From NCBI RefSeq assembly GCF_001636695.1, contig NZ_LGEL01000014.1:1-64000 (forward strand): a stretch of DNA of 64,000 bases. The letters run 5' to 3'. Source of the stretch: Pedobacter panaciterrae. Lineage in GTDB: Bacteria; Bacteroidota; Bacteroidia; Sphingobacteriales; Sphingobacteriaceae. Position 1 is the first letter of the stretch. Every line of letters begins with the position of its first letter. Shown here one piece after another: positions 17,028-26,326 of the stretch. The notes below the pieces were generated by a model. It was not told the origin of the DNA. It saw only the letters and a program-made list of their open reading frames with translations, and made no database searches. The position numbers were made by a program, and so were the translations under genes.

Positions 17028-18083
17028 ATGTTACAATACGCCTTTAAGAAATTCATCTATGGATTTGCCGTTATGGCGGGCGTAATTGTAGTGGTATTTA
17101 TCTTGTTTAATGTATTGCCTGGAGATCCTGCAAGGATGACATTAGGGCAACGTTCTGATGTGCAATCTTTAGAAGCGGTTCGTAAAGAGTTTGGTTTAGA
17201 TAGATCAAGGCCGGTACAATTCTTTCTTTATTTGAATGACCTTTCGCCGATTGGATTGCATGATAATGATAAAGAGGCTAAAGAAAAGTACCATTACGTA
17301 AAGTTATTTCCTATTGGTAATGATGTTGTAGCGCTTAAGTGGCCTTATTTAAGGCGCTCTTATCAGACAAAACGTGATGTGACAACCATTTTAACCGAAA
17401 CAGTGCCCAATACTTTTATTCTGGCGCTTACAGCAATGGTATTTGCTACAATAATAGGCGTTTTTTTAGGCGTTCTTTCAGCAGTTCATAAGGATACCTG
17501 GATTGACAAAGCCGCTAATGCTTTTGCCATTTTAGGAATTTCTGCACCTTCTTTTTTCGCTGGTATCATTATAGCATGGTTTTTTGGGTTTGTATTAAGT
17601 GATTATACGGGATTAAATATGTCTGGCAGCTTGTATAGTTATGACCCTTTTGAGGGTGAGGTAACTACCTGGAAAAATCTGTGGTTGCCAATGGTAACTT
17701 TAGGTTTAAGGCCGCTAGCTATCATTGTACAGTTAACCCGTAGTGCTATGTTAGATGTTCTTGCACAGGATTATATTAGAACAGCCCGGGCAAAGGGTTT
17801 GGGTCGAAATGCTATTATTTACAAGCACGCACTTAGAAATGCGCTAAATCCTGTTATTACTGCTATTTCGGGATGGTTTGCTTCTCTCCTGGCAGGTTCG
17901 TTTTTTGTAGAGTATATTTTTGGTTATAATGGTTTAGGACGAACTACCGTAACTGCTTTGGAAATGTCAGATTTTCCGGTAGTAATGGGTTCTATACTTT
18001 TTATTGCCTTTGTTTTTGTAGTAATTAATATTTTTGTAGATATTTTGTATGCCTTTGTTGATCCAAGGGTGAAATTAGCATAA
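17028..18083 (+). CDS. ABC transporter permease, DppB/OppB family
   Basis: Inner-membrane permease of the dipeptide/oligopeptide/nickel type, 351 aa. The N-terminal signature is present (VFILFNVLPGDPARMTLGQ, with EFGLDRSRPVQFF following), and the EAA loop with its conserved motif occurs at about 242-262 (YIRTARAKGLGRNAIIYKHA). About six membrane helices are visible. There is an insert near residues 75-110 typical of Bacteroidota versions. The second permease, binding protein and ATPases are not next to it, unlike most opp/dpp operons, so it must assemble with subunits encoded elsewhere. It lies 2 bases after the DoxX-like gene and 2 bases before aroK. Confidence 0.92.
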   Translation: MLQYAFKKFIYGFAVMAGVIVVVFILFNVLPGDPARMTLGQRSDVQSLEAVRKEFGLDRSRPVQFFLYLNDLSPIGLHDNDKEAKEKYHYVKLFPIGNDVVALKWPYLRRSYQTKRDVTTILTETVPNTFILALTAMVFATIIGVFLGVLSAVHKDTWIDKAANAFAILGISAPSFFAGIIIAWFFGFVLSDYTGLNMSGSLYSYDPFEGEVTTWKNLWLPMVTLGLRPLAIIVQLTRSAMLDVLAQDYIRTARAKGLGRNAIIYKHALRNALNPVITAISGWFASLLAGSFFVEYIFGYNGLGRTTVTALEMSDFPVVMGSILFIAFVFVVINIFVDILYAFVDPRVKLA

Positions 18084-18085
18084 GA

Positions 18086-18592
18086 ATGAAGATATTCCTG
18101 ATTGGATTTATGGGTTGCGGTAAAAGTACTTTGGGTAAAAAACTAGCCGCAAAATTAGGTTATGATTTTATAGATCTTGATCATGTGCTGGAAAATGAAG
18201 TAGGTTCTAATATTGGAGAATTCTTCGCGGCCAATGGAGAGGATGCTTTTAGAAAACTGGAAAGCAAATTACTTAAAGAACATAACTATCCTGCAAACTG
18301 TATCGTCGCAACTGGGGGTGGGGCACCATGCTATTTTGATAATATGGATTGGATGAACGAAAACGGTATTACTATGTATGTCGAACTTCCTCCGGTTGCC
18401 TTAGCCAGGAGACTGGAAAAAGGTAAAGAAAAACGCCCATTAATAAAAGATATGGATCATGAGCAGCTGATTGACTTTATTGAATCTAAGCTCGCAGAAA
18501 GAGATCTCTTCTATAAACGTGCCTTTTTAAGTATTGATGGAATAAACGTGACACCAGATAAAGCACTTGCTGAACTATCTCAAGTCATCTAA
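18086..18592 (+). CDS. aroK: Shikimate kinase
   Basis: Phosphorylates shikimate with ATP in aromatic amino acid synthesis. The protein is 168 aa with the P-loop GFMGCGKST at 7-15, DLDHVLE (shikimate-binding Asp) near 31-37, the FRKLE motif (R and E contacts) near 53-57, and GGGAPC near 76-81. It is the last gene of a four-gene plus-strand run with 2-10 base gaps. Its final 18 bases overlap the end of the convergent M28 peptidase gene. Confidence 0.96.
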   Translation: MKIFLIGFMGCGKSTLGKKLAAKLGYDFIDLDHVLENEVGSNIGEFFAANGEDAFRKLESKLLKEHNYPANCIVATGGGAPCYFDNMDWMNENGITMYVELPPVALARRLEKGKEKRPLIKDMDHEQLIDFIESKLAERDLFYKRAFLSIDGINVTPDKALAELSQVI

Positions 18593-20284
18593 ATACTGAC
18601 TGGTCTGTTTTTCAACCTCAAGAACCGCAAATTTAATTGCTGAACCTACTTTTGTTGTTTCAGTTTTTACCGGGATAGAAGAGATAGTAGCTAGAGCATC
18701 CGCATAATACTTCCCCCAGGTTGATAGGATGTGTTTTTCCTGTGAAATAGCAGACTTTCCATCAGTAATAGCTTGCTTACTTAAGTTATATTCTACTTTT
18801 AATCGGTTTAAAGCGGCAGCTTTTACTTCATTGATAGTAAATAATGCTGTGTTCTCATCGGCTGTTACCAATGTGTAGGCTGTGATTAAAGCACTGATGC
18901 CAACATTTTTCATCGTTGTTGGGGATACTTTATCTAATCGGTCATTATCGGTATGATAAAATACATCTGTAAAATGCCACATCAATAAACCCGGGATTTT
19001 ACTTTTCAGGAAAGGAGTATGATCACTCCCTCCTTCAAACGGATTGTAGTTAACTCTCCAGTTTGCATGTTTGCCCTGGTCATTACAAATTTTCATTACC
19101 AGATCATTATAGTAATGAGGGAAAAGATCATCTTCCTTCACATCACCAGATCCCCATTCTGTATGTTTGTCATTACCTCTGGTCCATATTGCCGATGGAT
19201 CGGGCATTTTTTCTATGAGGAAAGATCCCCCTGTCTTTTCTGTATTTTCTCCAACCATATCAAGGCTCATTCCCCACATAATTCCCTTTGCTCTTTCGTT
19301 GTTTTCTTTGATATATCGCTGGGTGGAAATAATTTCATCACCCCATAAAAAAGTTAATGTTCTTTGAGGTTTAAGCTTTCCTGATTTTACGAGTGAGGCC
19401 GTAAGCCTTGCCATTTCAGCTAATGTACCTACACCTGATGCATTGTCATTTGCCCCCGGTTCCTGAACATGGGCGCTATATATAAAACGCTCGTTGGGGT
19501 TAGTGTTGCCTTTTATATTGGCAACTATTGTTAGTTCTTCAGTAGGATAGGTATTTGTTTGTACGGTGACGTTTAGTTTAACAGGACCTTTTGTTATTGC
19601 TTTTTTTAAGTGTTCTTTAGCCTTAAATGAAAGATTGATTGCCCAACCTTTAGCTTCTGGATTGTTAATCCCCGAAAATTGAATAGAGGTCTGATATTTT
19701 TCCGGTTTTGTATAGTCGGGCATGGCATATCCTAAAACGCCCAGTGCTCCTGCATTTATGGCTACATTGAACAGTCGCCCTGTTCCAATTTCTGCAAATA
19801 CAATTTTGCCTTTAATGTCCTTGTCATCTATTGAACTGATATCTTCTGGCTTTAAGTAAACTACCTCGGCTTTGATACCTCCTGCCGGAGTCGAAGCTGA
19901 GTTGATCGTAATCATATTACGATTTGTTTTAAACTCCAATAGAGGTTCCTGCTCACCTTCAATGCCTACTGTTGCATTAATTGGATCCCAGGCCTTTTGC
20001 TTCATGGCACGCTTTTCAATACGGTAGGTTAATAATCCTTCCGATTCATCTTTTTGTTCTGCAACAAATCCTGCTTTTTTTAATATGCCTTCTACATAAT
20101 AAATGCTTTCATTAAAACCTTTATTCCCGGGCAAACGCCAATACTGTTCCACAAAAGCTGTAGTTTCAAAGGCGTTTTTTTCATTGAATCCCTTACGAGT
20201 CAGGTCAAAGTAGGATGATGTAGGATCTTGCGCAAAACTATGCGAAGTGTATAACAGTAATCCAGCAAGCAGTAGTCTTTTCAT
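18575..20284 (-). CDS. Secreted M28-family metallopeptidase
   Basis: Exported zinc aminopeptidase-like protein of 569 aa. It has a signal peptide (1-19, SHSFAQ), a protease-associated-type insert (about 130-245), and the M28 domain from about 250. The metal ligands appear as H272 and D280 in SAHVQEPGANDNASG, with SLDMVGEN and GGSDHTPF further on. The C-terminal 110 residues are helical. It probably degrades peptides in the periplasm. Its 3' end overlaps aroK by 18 bases on the opposite strand. Confidence 0.9.
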   Translation of the reverse strand: MKRLLLAGLLLYTSHSFAQDPTSSYFDLTRKGFNEKNAFETTAFVEQYWRLPGNKGFNESIYYVEGILKKAGFVAEQKDESEGLLTYRIEKRAMKQKAWDPINATVGIEGEQEPLLEFKTNRNMITINSASTPAGGIKAEVVYLKPEDISSIDDKDIKGKIVFAEIGTGRLFNVAINAGALGVLGYAMPDYTKPEKYQTSIQFSGINNPEAKGWAINLSFKAKEHLKKAITKGPVKLNVTVQTNTYPTEELTIVANIKGNTNPNERFIYSAHVQEPGANDNASGVGTLAEMARLTASLVKSGKLKPQRTLTFLWGDEIISTQRYIKENNERAKGIMWGMSLDMVGENTEKTGGSFLIEKMPDPSAIWTRGNDKHTEWGSGDVKEDDLFPHYYNDLVMKICNDQGKHANWRVNYNPFEGGSDHTPFLKSKIPGLLMWHFTDVFYHTDNDRLDKVSPTTMKNVGISALITAYTLVTADENTALFTINEVKAAALNRLKVEYNLSKQAITDGKSAISQEKHILSTWGKYYADALATISSIPVKTETTKVGSAIKFAVLEVEKQTSQYLDDLR

Positions 20285-20310
20285 GCATACAAAATATGCG
20301 GAAAGATACG

Positions 20311-20766
20311 TTATCTGTTAATATCCTGTCTCTTTTTCATGGAGTAATCTACGGAGTATGGCCCAGAACCAACTACCCAGAATAAAACCAGCAATAGAAG
20401 CACAATAATTGATAACCATAGCTCAGAATTCAATGCTGAAAAGCCATGCGACAGGTTTACAAAAAAAACAGCGCAGAGCAATATTGGAATCTGTATCACT
20501 GATGCAAACCGTGTAAGCAAGCCAATCGCAATTAGAAGACCTCCTACCAGATGTACAAATCCGATAATGTGAACCGCTACACTTGCCATTAGCCCGGAAA
20601 AGCCGAACACGTTATTTTGTAATAACAAATCCTGAAGTGCCTGCGTATTGCTAACTATTGCAATACCCTTGCTGAAAATGAGAATACCTAATGCAACACG
20701 GATGATGTCAAGCCATTTGGCATGATGTATATCGCCCCAATGCTCAATTTTTTGAATAACAGTCAT
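20311..20766 (-). CDS. DoxX-family membrane protein
   Basis: Membrane protein of 151 aa with four predicted helices: about 22-40 (VALGILIFSKGIAIVSN), 56-83, 88-106 and 114-136. It has the DoxX layout, with a conserved helix around HIIGFVHLVGGLLIAIGLLT. No catalytic motif is visible. The function of these small DoxX proteins is not well defined. It sits between the M28 peptidase and TruA genes on the same strand, with gaps of 26 and 85 bases, so may have its own promoter. Confidence 0.8.
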   Translation of the reverse strand: MTVIQKIEHWGDIHHAKWLDIIRVALGILIFSKGIAIVSNTQALQDLLLQNNVFGFSGLMASVAVHIIGFVHLVGGLLIAIGLLTRFASVIQIPILLCAVFFVNLSHGFSALNSELWLSIIVLLLLVLFWVVGSGPYSVDYSMKKRQDINR

Positions 20767-20851
20767 GATATGCCTCCTATTTTATAATGGTCTATTAAAG
20801 CTAACTATTCCTAATGAAATAATCAATAGCAAGATATTAACAATCAATATA

Positions 20852-21661
20852 TTATAATGTTTTCCAGGAAAGGTCTGTCTGGTTCTGAAGTATAGAAGAA
20901 AAAGCTGTTCTGCGTGGTAAATTTAGGTATGGATAAGTAACTTTTGATAGGTATAACCCTTGAGGATGCGCCGGGGTAATTAATGCGGGGGTTTGCTTAG
21001 TGATCAGATAACTTTCAAACTCGTCTACACTTAAAAGCCCTTTCCCTATTTTTAAAACCTGGCCCATGATGATCCTGATCATCTTGCTTAGGAAGCGATT
21101 TGAAGAGATCTGGAAGCGTAACTTATCTCCGGCGGGGTCAACTGCCAGATTTGCCGACATTACATTGCAGATGGTGTGTTCGTATTTATCAGGACTGGTG
21201 CAAAAAGCTCTGTAGTCTTTATAGTTAGGAAGTATATCAACAGCTTGTTTCATCTTATCAAAATGAAGATCCTTTAACAAATAAAAAGAACTCAGCCCGT
21301 TAAGGAAAGGATCTTTATAAGTGTGGATAAAGTAGTCGTACGACCTTTGAACGGCGTCAAACCTGGCATGTTGTAAACCATCCATTGCAATAATATCAAA
21401 TATGGCAATATTTGCAGGCAATAGTTTGTTTAACCTGAATAAAAGATCGAAATCCCATTCATGTTCTATATCCATATGAAAAAAGAACTGACTGGCATGT
21501 ACGTGCGCATCAGTACGTCCGCAACCAATAATAAAAACAGGAGTTTTTAATACCTGTGTAAGGGATTTTTCAATTACACCCTGCACGTTTAGTACCCCGG
21601 GTTGTTTTTGCCAGCCGTTATAGTGTAAGCCATTATAGCCAATGTGGACAAAGTATCTCAA
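20852..21661 (-). CDS. truA: tRNA pseudouridine(38-40) synthase
   Basis: Modifies uridines 38-40 in the anticodon arm of tRNAs. The protein is 269 aa; the catalytic aspartate is D51 in the family motif CGRTDAHVHA (47-56). The N-terminal YNGWQKQPG at 14-22 and the later FLSKMIRIIMGQVLKIGKG are typical. It starts 5 bases downstream of the GH20 hexosaminidase stop, so the two are probably transcribed together. Confidence 0.96.
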   Translation of the reverse strand: MRYFVHIGYNGLHYNGWQKQPGVLNVQGVIEKSLTQVLKTPVFIIGCGRTDAHVHASQFFFHMDIEHEWDFDLLFRLNKLLPANIAIFDIIAMDGLQHARFDAVQRSYDYFIHTYKDPFLNGLSSFYLLKDLHFDKMKQAVDILPNYKDYRAFCTSPDKYEHTICNVMSANLAVDPAGDKLRFQISSNRFLSKMIRIIMGQVLKIGKGLLSVDEFESYLITKQTPALITPAHPQGLYLSKVTYPYLNLPRRTAFSSILQNQTDLSWKTL

Positions 21662-21665
21662 TATC

Positions 21666-23627
21666 TTATTTTCTAGATCTCCTGCTTAATTCATCAATTG
21701 GCATGGATAACATTCTGCCTACAGCCTGCTTTCCTCTGTAAGTAATCACTTTAAGGGTAGTAGCGTCTTTGGGCGGGGTCATTTTTTCAGTGTATTTAGG
21801 GTAAAAACGGTCTGGAAATGAATTGTCAAAGCTATAGTAGATATCAAGACCAGGTACTTCGGTGCTTAATTCAATCATAAGCTGCTTGTCAGCCGATCTG
21901 CTCACGCTAAATATAGGGTCATAAACACTTGGGGCATATTTTGTTTCAGCTATATCCAGCCTTTTAAAATGCTGCTCAACGCGATTAAAGAAATTGTTCC
22001 AGTTTTTCTTTTCAACAGGAGACCAGACAGATTCTGCGATTGCCAACCCTCGTGGCCAGGTCATATATTCTGCCTGACGGATATTATACACCTGTTCAGT
22101 CCATAGGTTGGCTTGTCCTCCTTTAATGTATTTTTTGTCAACACCGGGTGGGATAGGATCGAACTCATAAGATTTACTTAATCTCAATGAGGCATATACC
22201 TTCGGTTCGGTAATGGGATCGGCCTGCATGTAATCGAGATAAGCATAAGTAGTCGGACTCATCACTACTTCGTGTTTCCGTTTCGCGGCCTCAATCCCGT
22301 ATTTCATACCTCTCCAGCTCATTACTGTAGTGTTTGGTGGCATGTCTCCATCCAGAATTTCATCCCAGCCCATAAATTTCTTTCCCTTTGATTCAACAAT
22401 TTTCTGCACCCGTTTTTCAAAATAGCCCTGAACCTGATGCATATTTTTGAGACCTTCCTTTTTCATCAGGGCCTTAATGCTATCATTCTTTTCCCAAAAA
22501 TTAAATGGTGCTTCGTCTCCACCCATATGAATGTATTCGAAAGGGAATAATTGTGCCAACTGTGTAATTACTGTATCTAAAAAGCTGTAAACTTTTTCAT
22601 TGGCAGGACAAAGTGTATTGTCTATTAAAGCAATAGGAGGGGCTCCTCTTGACCAATCCATAATTCTTTCTCCTGAACGCACACGATAGTTCTCTGCGCC
22701 CGGTGTACATGATAGCTCGGGATAAGAGGCAATCGCAGCCAAACTATGTCCCGGAACATCTATTTCAGGTAATATATCTACAAATCTGTCTTTAGCATAT
22801 TGTACAAGTTCTCTAATATCATCTTGTGTATAGAAGCCGCCATAGTTTCTTGGCTCATCAGCGGCAGGAGGGAAGAAGTTTCCAAATTCACCAACCTTTT
22901 TTACATTCCAGGCCCCAACTTCAGTTAATTTTGGCAAACCTTTTATCTCTATTCTCCAACCCTCATCATCCGTTAAGTGCAAATGCAGGACATTGTATTT
23001 GTACCTTACCATTGCATCTATGTATTGTTTAACTTCTGCTTTGGTAAAAAAGTGGCGGGCAACATCAAACATTAGACCTCTCCATCCCACGCGTGGATAA
23101 TCTATTATTTCTACGCAAGGTGCTTTCCACTGTATATTTTCAACCGCTTCTTTACTCTCAATCTCTTTGGGAAATAGCTGAATAAGGCTTTGTACTCCGT
23201 AGAATAAGCCTGCCGGGTTGTTTGCTTTAATGGTAATATGATTGGGTGTTACCGACAACTGATAACCTTCTTTGCCTAATGCTAAATTTACTTTTTCATT
23301 TAAGATCAGGTTAATAGTTGCACTTGTAGCAGGGCTGCTTACTTCGGCTACATAACTTCCTGTAGGAATGGAAAGCCGCTCCTGTAAGAAATTCACCACC
23401 TGCTTTAGTTCTGGTATGGCCTGAGCTTGTATAACTACATTTGCCGGCAGGACAAAATACCCTTCGCTTTTTATAACAGATACGGGTTCCGGTATAATTG
23501 CAATATCAGGTGCATTGTTTATTATAGAAACAGTTTCCGTAGTTGCTTCTTTATCAGGAGTAGCATACTGACCGAAGGCCGAAATACTTAAAAGACTTAA
23601 AAAGAGCAGGTAAAGGGTGTTTTTCAT
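21666..23627 (-). CDS. Secreted beta-N-acetylhexosaminidase, GH20
   Basis: Exported exo-hexosaminidase of 653 aa that removes terminal N-acetylglucosamine or N-acetylgalactosamine. The order is: signal peptide (1-20, SAFGQ), GH20b domain (about 41-170), catalytic TIM barrel (about 180-545) with the substrate-assisted catalysis pair D371-E372 in HMGGDEAPF, and a C-terminal domain of about 100 residues resembling a chitobiase C-terminal beta-sandwich. It lies in a minus-strand cluster with PBP4 (21 bases upstream) and TruA, so a role in peptidoglycan or chitin fragment recycling is plausible. Confidence 0.95.
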   Translation of the reverse strand: MKNTLYLLFLSLLSISAFGQYATPDKEATTETVSIINNAPDIAIIPEPVSVIKSEGYFVLPANVVIQAQAIPELKQVVNFLQERLSIPTGSYVAEVSSPATSATINLILNEKVNLALGKEGYQLSVTPNHITIKANNPAGLFYGVQSLIQLFPKEIESKEAVENIQWKAPCVEIIDYPRVGWRGLMFDVARHFFTKAEVKQYIDAMVRYKYNVLHLHLTDDEGWRIEIKGLPKLTEVGAWNVKKVGEFGNFFPPAADEPRNYGGFYTQDDIRELVQYAKDRFVDILPEIDVPGHSLAAIASYPELSCTPGAENYRVRSGERIMDWSRGAPPIALIDNTLCPANEKVYSFLDTVITQLAQLFPFEYIHMGGDEAPFNFWEKNDSIKALMKKEGLKNMHQVQGYFEKRVQKIVESKGKKFMGWDEILDGDMPPNTTVMSWRGMKYGIEAAKRKHEVVMSPTTYAYLDYMQADPITEPKVYASLRLSKSYEFDPIPPGVDKKYIKGGQANLWTEQVYNIRQAEYMTWPRGLAIAESVWSPVEKKNWNNFFNRVEQHFKRLDIAETKYAPSVYDPIFSVSRSADKQLMIELSTEVPGLDIYYSFDNSFPDRFYPKYTEKMTPPKDATTLKVITYRGKQAVGRMLSMPIDELSRRSRK

Positions 23628-23648
23628 AATTGCCGCAATTTATTAATT

Positions 23649-25058
23649 TTACTTGAGGGCATCCAAAACCCTGAACAATTTTTTGCTGATCCCGGAACCG
23701 GAATAGTTGTTGATATTAATTACAATAATATATTTATTTCCATTCTTATCTGTATAATATCCGGCATACGCCGAAACATCGCTAATACTTCCGCTTTTAA
23801 GCTTCATGCCATTATTTTCTGGCAGGGATTCATAATAAGCAGGGAACCAGCTTTCTTTTTGACTTTGAAAAAGAACACTTGCCATTGCTGCGGTTGTTAC
23901 TCTGGTACCAGGTGATAGGCCACTACCATCCAAAATGTTTAAAGCGCGACTATCTATTCCTTTTGCAGACCAGTAATTAATTACTGCAGCAGCGCCATTT
24001 TGCGTAGTAGCTTCTTTCCCTGATTTCCAGGCAATAGTTTTTAGTAAGTGTTCTCCATATAAGTTCACACTTTTTTTATTGAACCAGTATACAATTTCAC
24101 TAAGGGTGGGAGAACTTATAGTTACAAGGTTTTGAGCTACAACTGGCATTGGCTTTTGTTCTACAGTTAACTGCCTGGCTGTTGCAGGTATTTCTGTAGC
24201 AGGTATACCTATGCGAAGTAAAGTATCCTGCAATCGAAATGCGGCATCAAAGGCAGGATCAGGTAGTGCAGCCGAAACTCCGGATTTTGAAATACCAATA
24301 GCCCAGCTTCCTCTTAAGTAAGCAATATTACCTAGAGGTGGTAAATAAGAATAAACTTTGTCGCCGGTACCTTCAGCACCTGCTTTTAATTCATTCACAA
24401 TTTTTATGTAAGGCATTGAAGGTACGGTTTTCAATACGGTTACAGTTCGGTCAGTTCTATTTGCTCGTAGATGAAGATCAAATTGATTTTCCCGCCAGCT
24501 AAGTGCCGAGGCTCCTGCACCATAATAATTGCCTATGTCCTGCCATATCCAACCATCGGGTGTTGTCTGACTACCCCATAAGCTATCATCACCTATAACT
24601 TTTCCTTCAATTTTTTTAATTCCTGCAGCTTTTATGGCGCTTACCCATTGATTTAATATAACTCCTTCTTTACTACTTTCGTATCGCCAGGAGCCTAGCG
24701 TTGGATCTCCGCCACCAATAATAATTAAATTTCCTTTTAATGTTCCATCTGAACTTATTGTGCCGCTGTAGGCCAGTGTTGTCTGGTATTTAAAATCTTT
24801 ACCAAGCAAACCAAATGCAGTAGCAGATGTGATGGTTTTTAGTGTCGATGCAGTGGCTACACCTATATTCTCATTTCTGCCAAATATGGTTTGCCCTGTT
24901 TTTGCATCCAATACGCATAACGAAGTTAAGGCATATTTTGCTTGTGGATCAGCAAGAAAATTATTGAAAGCCTGTTCTAGTTTTTGCACAGGTGTTTGGG
25001 CCAGAACGATAGTCGTGTTCAGAAAGAATAAAAGAAATAAGAATGGTTTTTTAAACAT
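23649..25058 (-). CDS. dacB: D-Ala-D-Ala carboxypeptidase/endopeptidase, PBP4 type (S13)
   Basis: Periplasmic low-molecular-weight penicillin-binding protein of 469 aa that trims or cleaves peptidoglycan peptide links. It has a signal peptide (1-20, TTIVLAQ). The catalytic S-x-x-K is S71-T-L-K74, with the second motif S-V-N in NKKSVNLYGEHLL (about 335) and the third K-S-G in MKLKSGSISD (about 425). The large insert between motifs 1 and 2 is characteristic of the PBP4 class. The GH20 gene follows 21 bases downstream. A palindrome of the dispersed-repeat type lies just upstream. Confidence 0.93.
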   Translation of the reverse strand: MFKKPFLFLLFFLNTTIVLAQTPVQKLEQAFNNFLADPQAKYALTSLCVLDAKTGQTIFGRNENIGVATASTLKTITSATAFGLLGKDFKYQTTLAYSGTISSDGTLKGNLIIIGGGDPTLGSWRYESSKEGVILNQWVSAIKAAGIKKIEGKVIGDDSLWGSQTTPDGWIWQDIGNYYGAGASALSWRENQFDLHLRANRTDRTVTVLKTVPSMPYIKIVNELKAGAEGTGDKVYSYLPPLGNIAYLRGSWAIGISKSGVSAALPDPAFDAAFRLQDTLLRIGIPATEIPATARQLTVEQKPMPVVAQNLVTISSPTLSEIVYWFNKKSVNLYGEHLLKTIAWKSGKEATTQNGAAAVINYWSAKGIDSRALNILDGSGLSPGTRVTTAAMASVLFQSQKESWFPAYYESLPENNGMKLKSGSISDVSAYAGYYTDKNGNKYIIVININNYSGSGISKKLFRVLDALK

Positions 25059-25084
25059 AATTTGGCAATGGGTATTTACATAAA

Positions 25085-25123
25085 ACGGTCGTCATCCTGA
25101 ATTTATTTCAGGATGACGACCGT
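25085..25123. repeat. Palindrome of the dispersed-repeat family, copy 3
   Basis: Perfect 17-base arms, 25085-25101 and 25107-25123, around TTTAT. The arms contain GTCATCCTGAA, the outer half of the family's second variant. It lies downstream of asd and upstream of dacB (both minus strand), so it could end asd transcription. Confidence 0.75.
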
Positions 25124-25153
25124 AATAGTATCTTCATGATCCTATTTAATCTA

Positions 25154-26146
25154 TTATATCAGTTCATTTCTTACCAGGAACTCTGCGATTTGAACCGCGT
25201 TGGTTGCAGCACCTTTACGTAAGTTGTCGGCAACAATCCACATGTTTAATGTGTTTGGTAACGACTCATCACGTCTGATCCTTCCTACAAATACTTCATC
25301 TTTTTCATGAGCATCTTTAGGCATTGGATATTTTAGGTTTGCTGTATCGTCAACAACAATAATTCCTTCAGTTTTAGTTAATAAATCTCTTACATCGGCA
25401 AGATCAAAATCATTTTCAAACTCTATGTTAACTGATTCAGAGTGGCCGCCCATAACCGGGATACGTACAGTTGTAGCAGTAACCCTTATGCTGTCATCAC
25501 CCATGATCTTGCGTGTTTCAAGTATCATTTTCATTTCCTCTTTGGTATATCCGTTTTCGGTGAATACATCAATTTGAGGAATAACATTTAAATCAATAGG
25601 GTATGCATAAGCCATAGGGCCATCTGTAATACCTTTACGCTCATTCATTAGTTGTTCTACAGCTTTTACACCAGTTCCGGTAACAGATTGGTATGTAGAA
25701 ACCACAACGCGTTTGATTCTATATTTATCATGAAGTGGTTTTAATGCCACTACCATTTGTATGGTTGAACAGTTAGGGTTTGCAATGATCTTATCATCAA
25801 TAGATAATTCATTTGCGTTAACTTCCGGAACGATCAGTTTTTTTGAAGGATCCATACGCCATGCCGACGAATTGTCGATTACTGTTGTACCAGCTTCTGC
25901 AAAAAGAGGAGCATATGTCAATGAAGTACTACCGCCTGCAGAAAACAATGCGATATCGGGTCTCATTGCAATTGCAGTTTCCATATTTACAACAGCATAC
26001 TTCTTACCCTTGAATGAGATTTCCTTACCAACACTCTTTTCAGAAGCTACAGGGATCAATTCAGTTAACGGGAAGTTACGCTCTTCTAATACTTTTAACA
26101 TTACAGTGCCTACCAGACCGGTGGCACCAACTACTGCAATTTTCAT
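25154..26146 (-). CDS. asd: Aspartate-semialdehyde dehydrogenase
   Basis: Reduces aspartyl phosphate to the semialdehyde in lysine, threonine, methionine and diaminopimelate synthesis. The protein is 330 aa. The NADP-binding motif GATGLVG is at 7-13; the catalytic cysteine is C126 in IANPNCSTIQ; and GGHSESVNIEF near 232-242 contains the catalytic histidine. It is a single gene, separated from the ten-gene operon upstream by a strong terminator (26270-26309). Confidence 0.97.
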   Translation of the reverse strand: MKIAVVGATGLVGTVMLKVLEERNFPLTELIPVASEKSVGKEISFKGKKYAVVNMETAIAMRPDIALFSAGGSTSLTYAPLFAEAGTTVIDNSSAWRMDPSKKLIVPEVNANELSIDDKIIANPNCSTIQMVVALKPLHDKYRIKRVVVSTYQSVTGTGVKAVEQLMNERKGITDGPMAYAYPIDLNVIPQIDVFTENGYTKEEMKMILETRKIMGDDSIRVTATTVRIPVMGGHSESVNIEFENDFDLADVRDLLTKTEGIIVVDDTANLKYPMPKDAHEKDEVFVGRIRRDESLPNTLNMWIVADNLRKGAATNAVQIAEFLVRNELI

Positions 26147-26269
26147 TTTTTTCTAATTGTTTTTTACTTGTTTTTAATTAATTATAAAGGTTTTATGTTT
26201 AATAAGTCCCCAAAGATGTGAAATATTTCAGCATTAAGTAAATGTTTCTGCAAAGCCGGGTACTTATAA

Positions 26270-26309
26270 ACAAAAGGGAAGTGATTTTTGTAAACCACTT
26301 CCCTTTTGT
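26270..26309 (-). terminator. Terminator of the ten-gene operon
   Basis: Perfect 14-base arms, 26270-26283 and 26296-26309, core GGGAAGTG, 12-base loop. On the minus strand the stem is flanked by A and T runs. It lies 18 bases after the last gene of the operon and before asd. Confidence 0.9.
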
Positions 26310-26326
26310 TGTTAAGATATATCTTC

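Noticed and set aside
20311-20766. DoxX protein as a partner of the DoxX-like gene at 15874
   Set aside because: They are different sizes, on opposite strands and in different transcripts; nothing in the sequence links them.
26147-26326. asd as part of the ten-gene operon
   Set aside because: A perfect 14-base terminator with A/T flanks separates them, and asd has no functional link.
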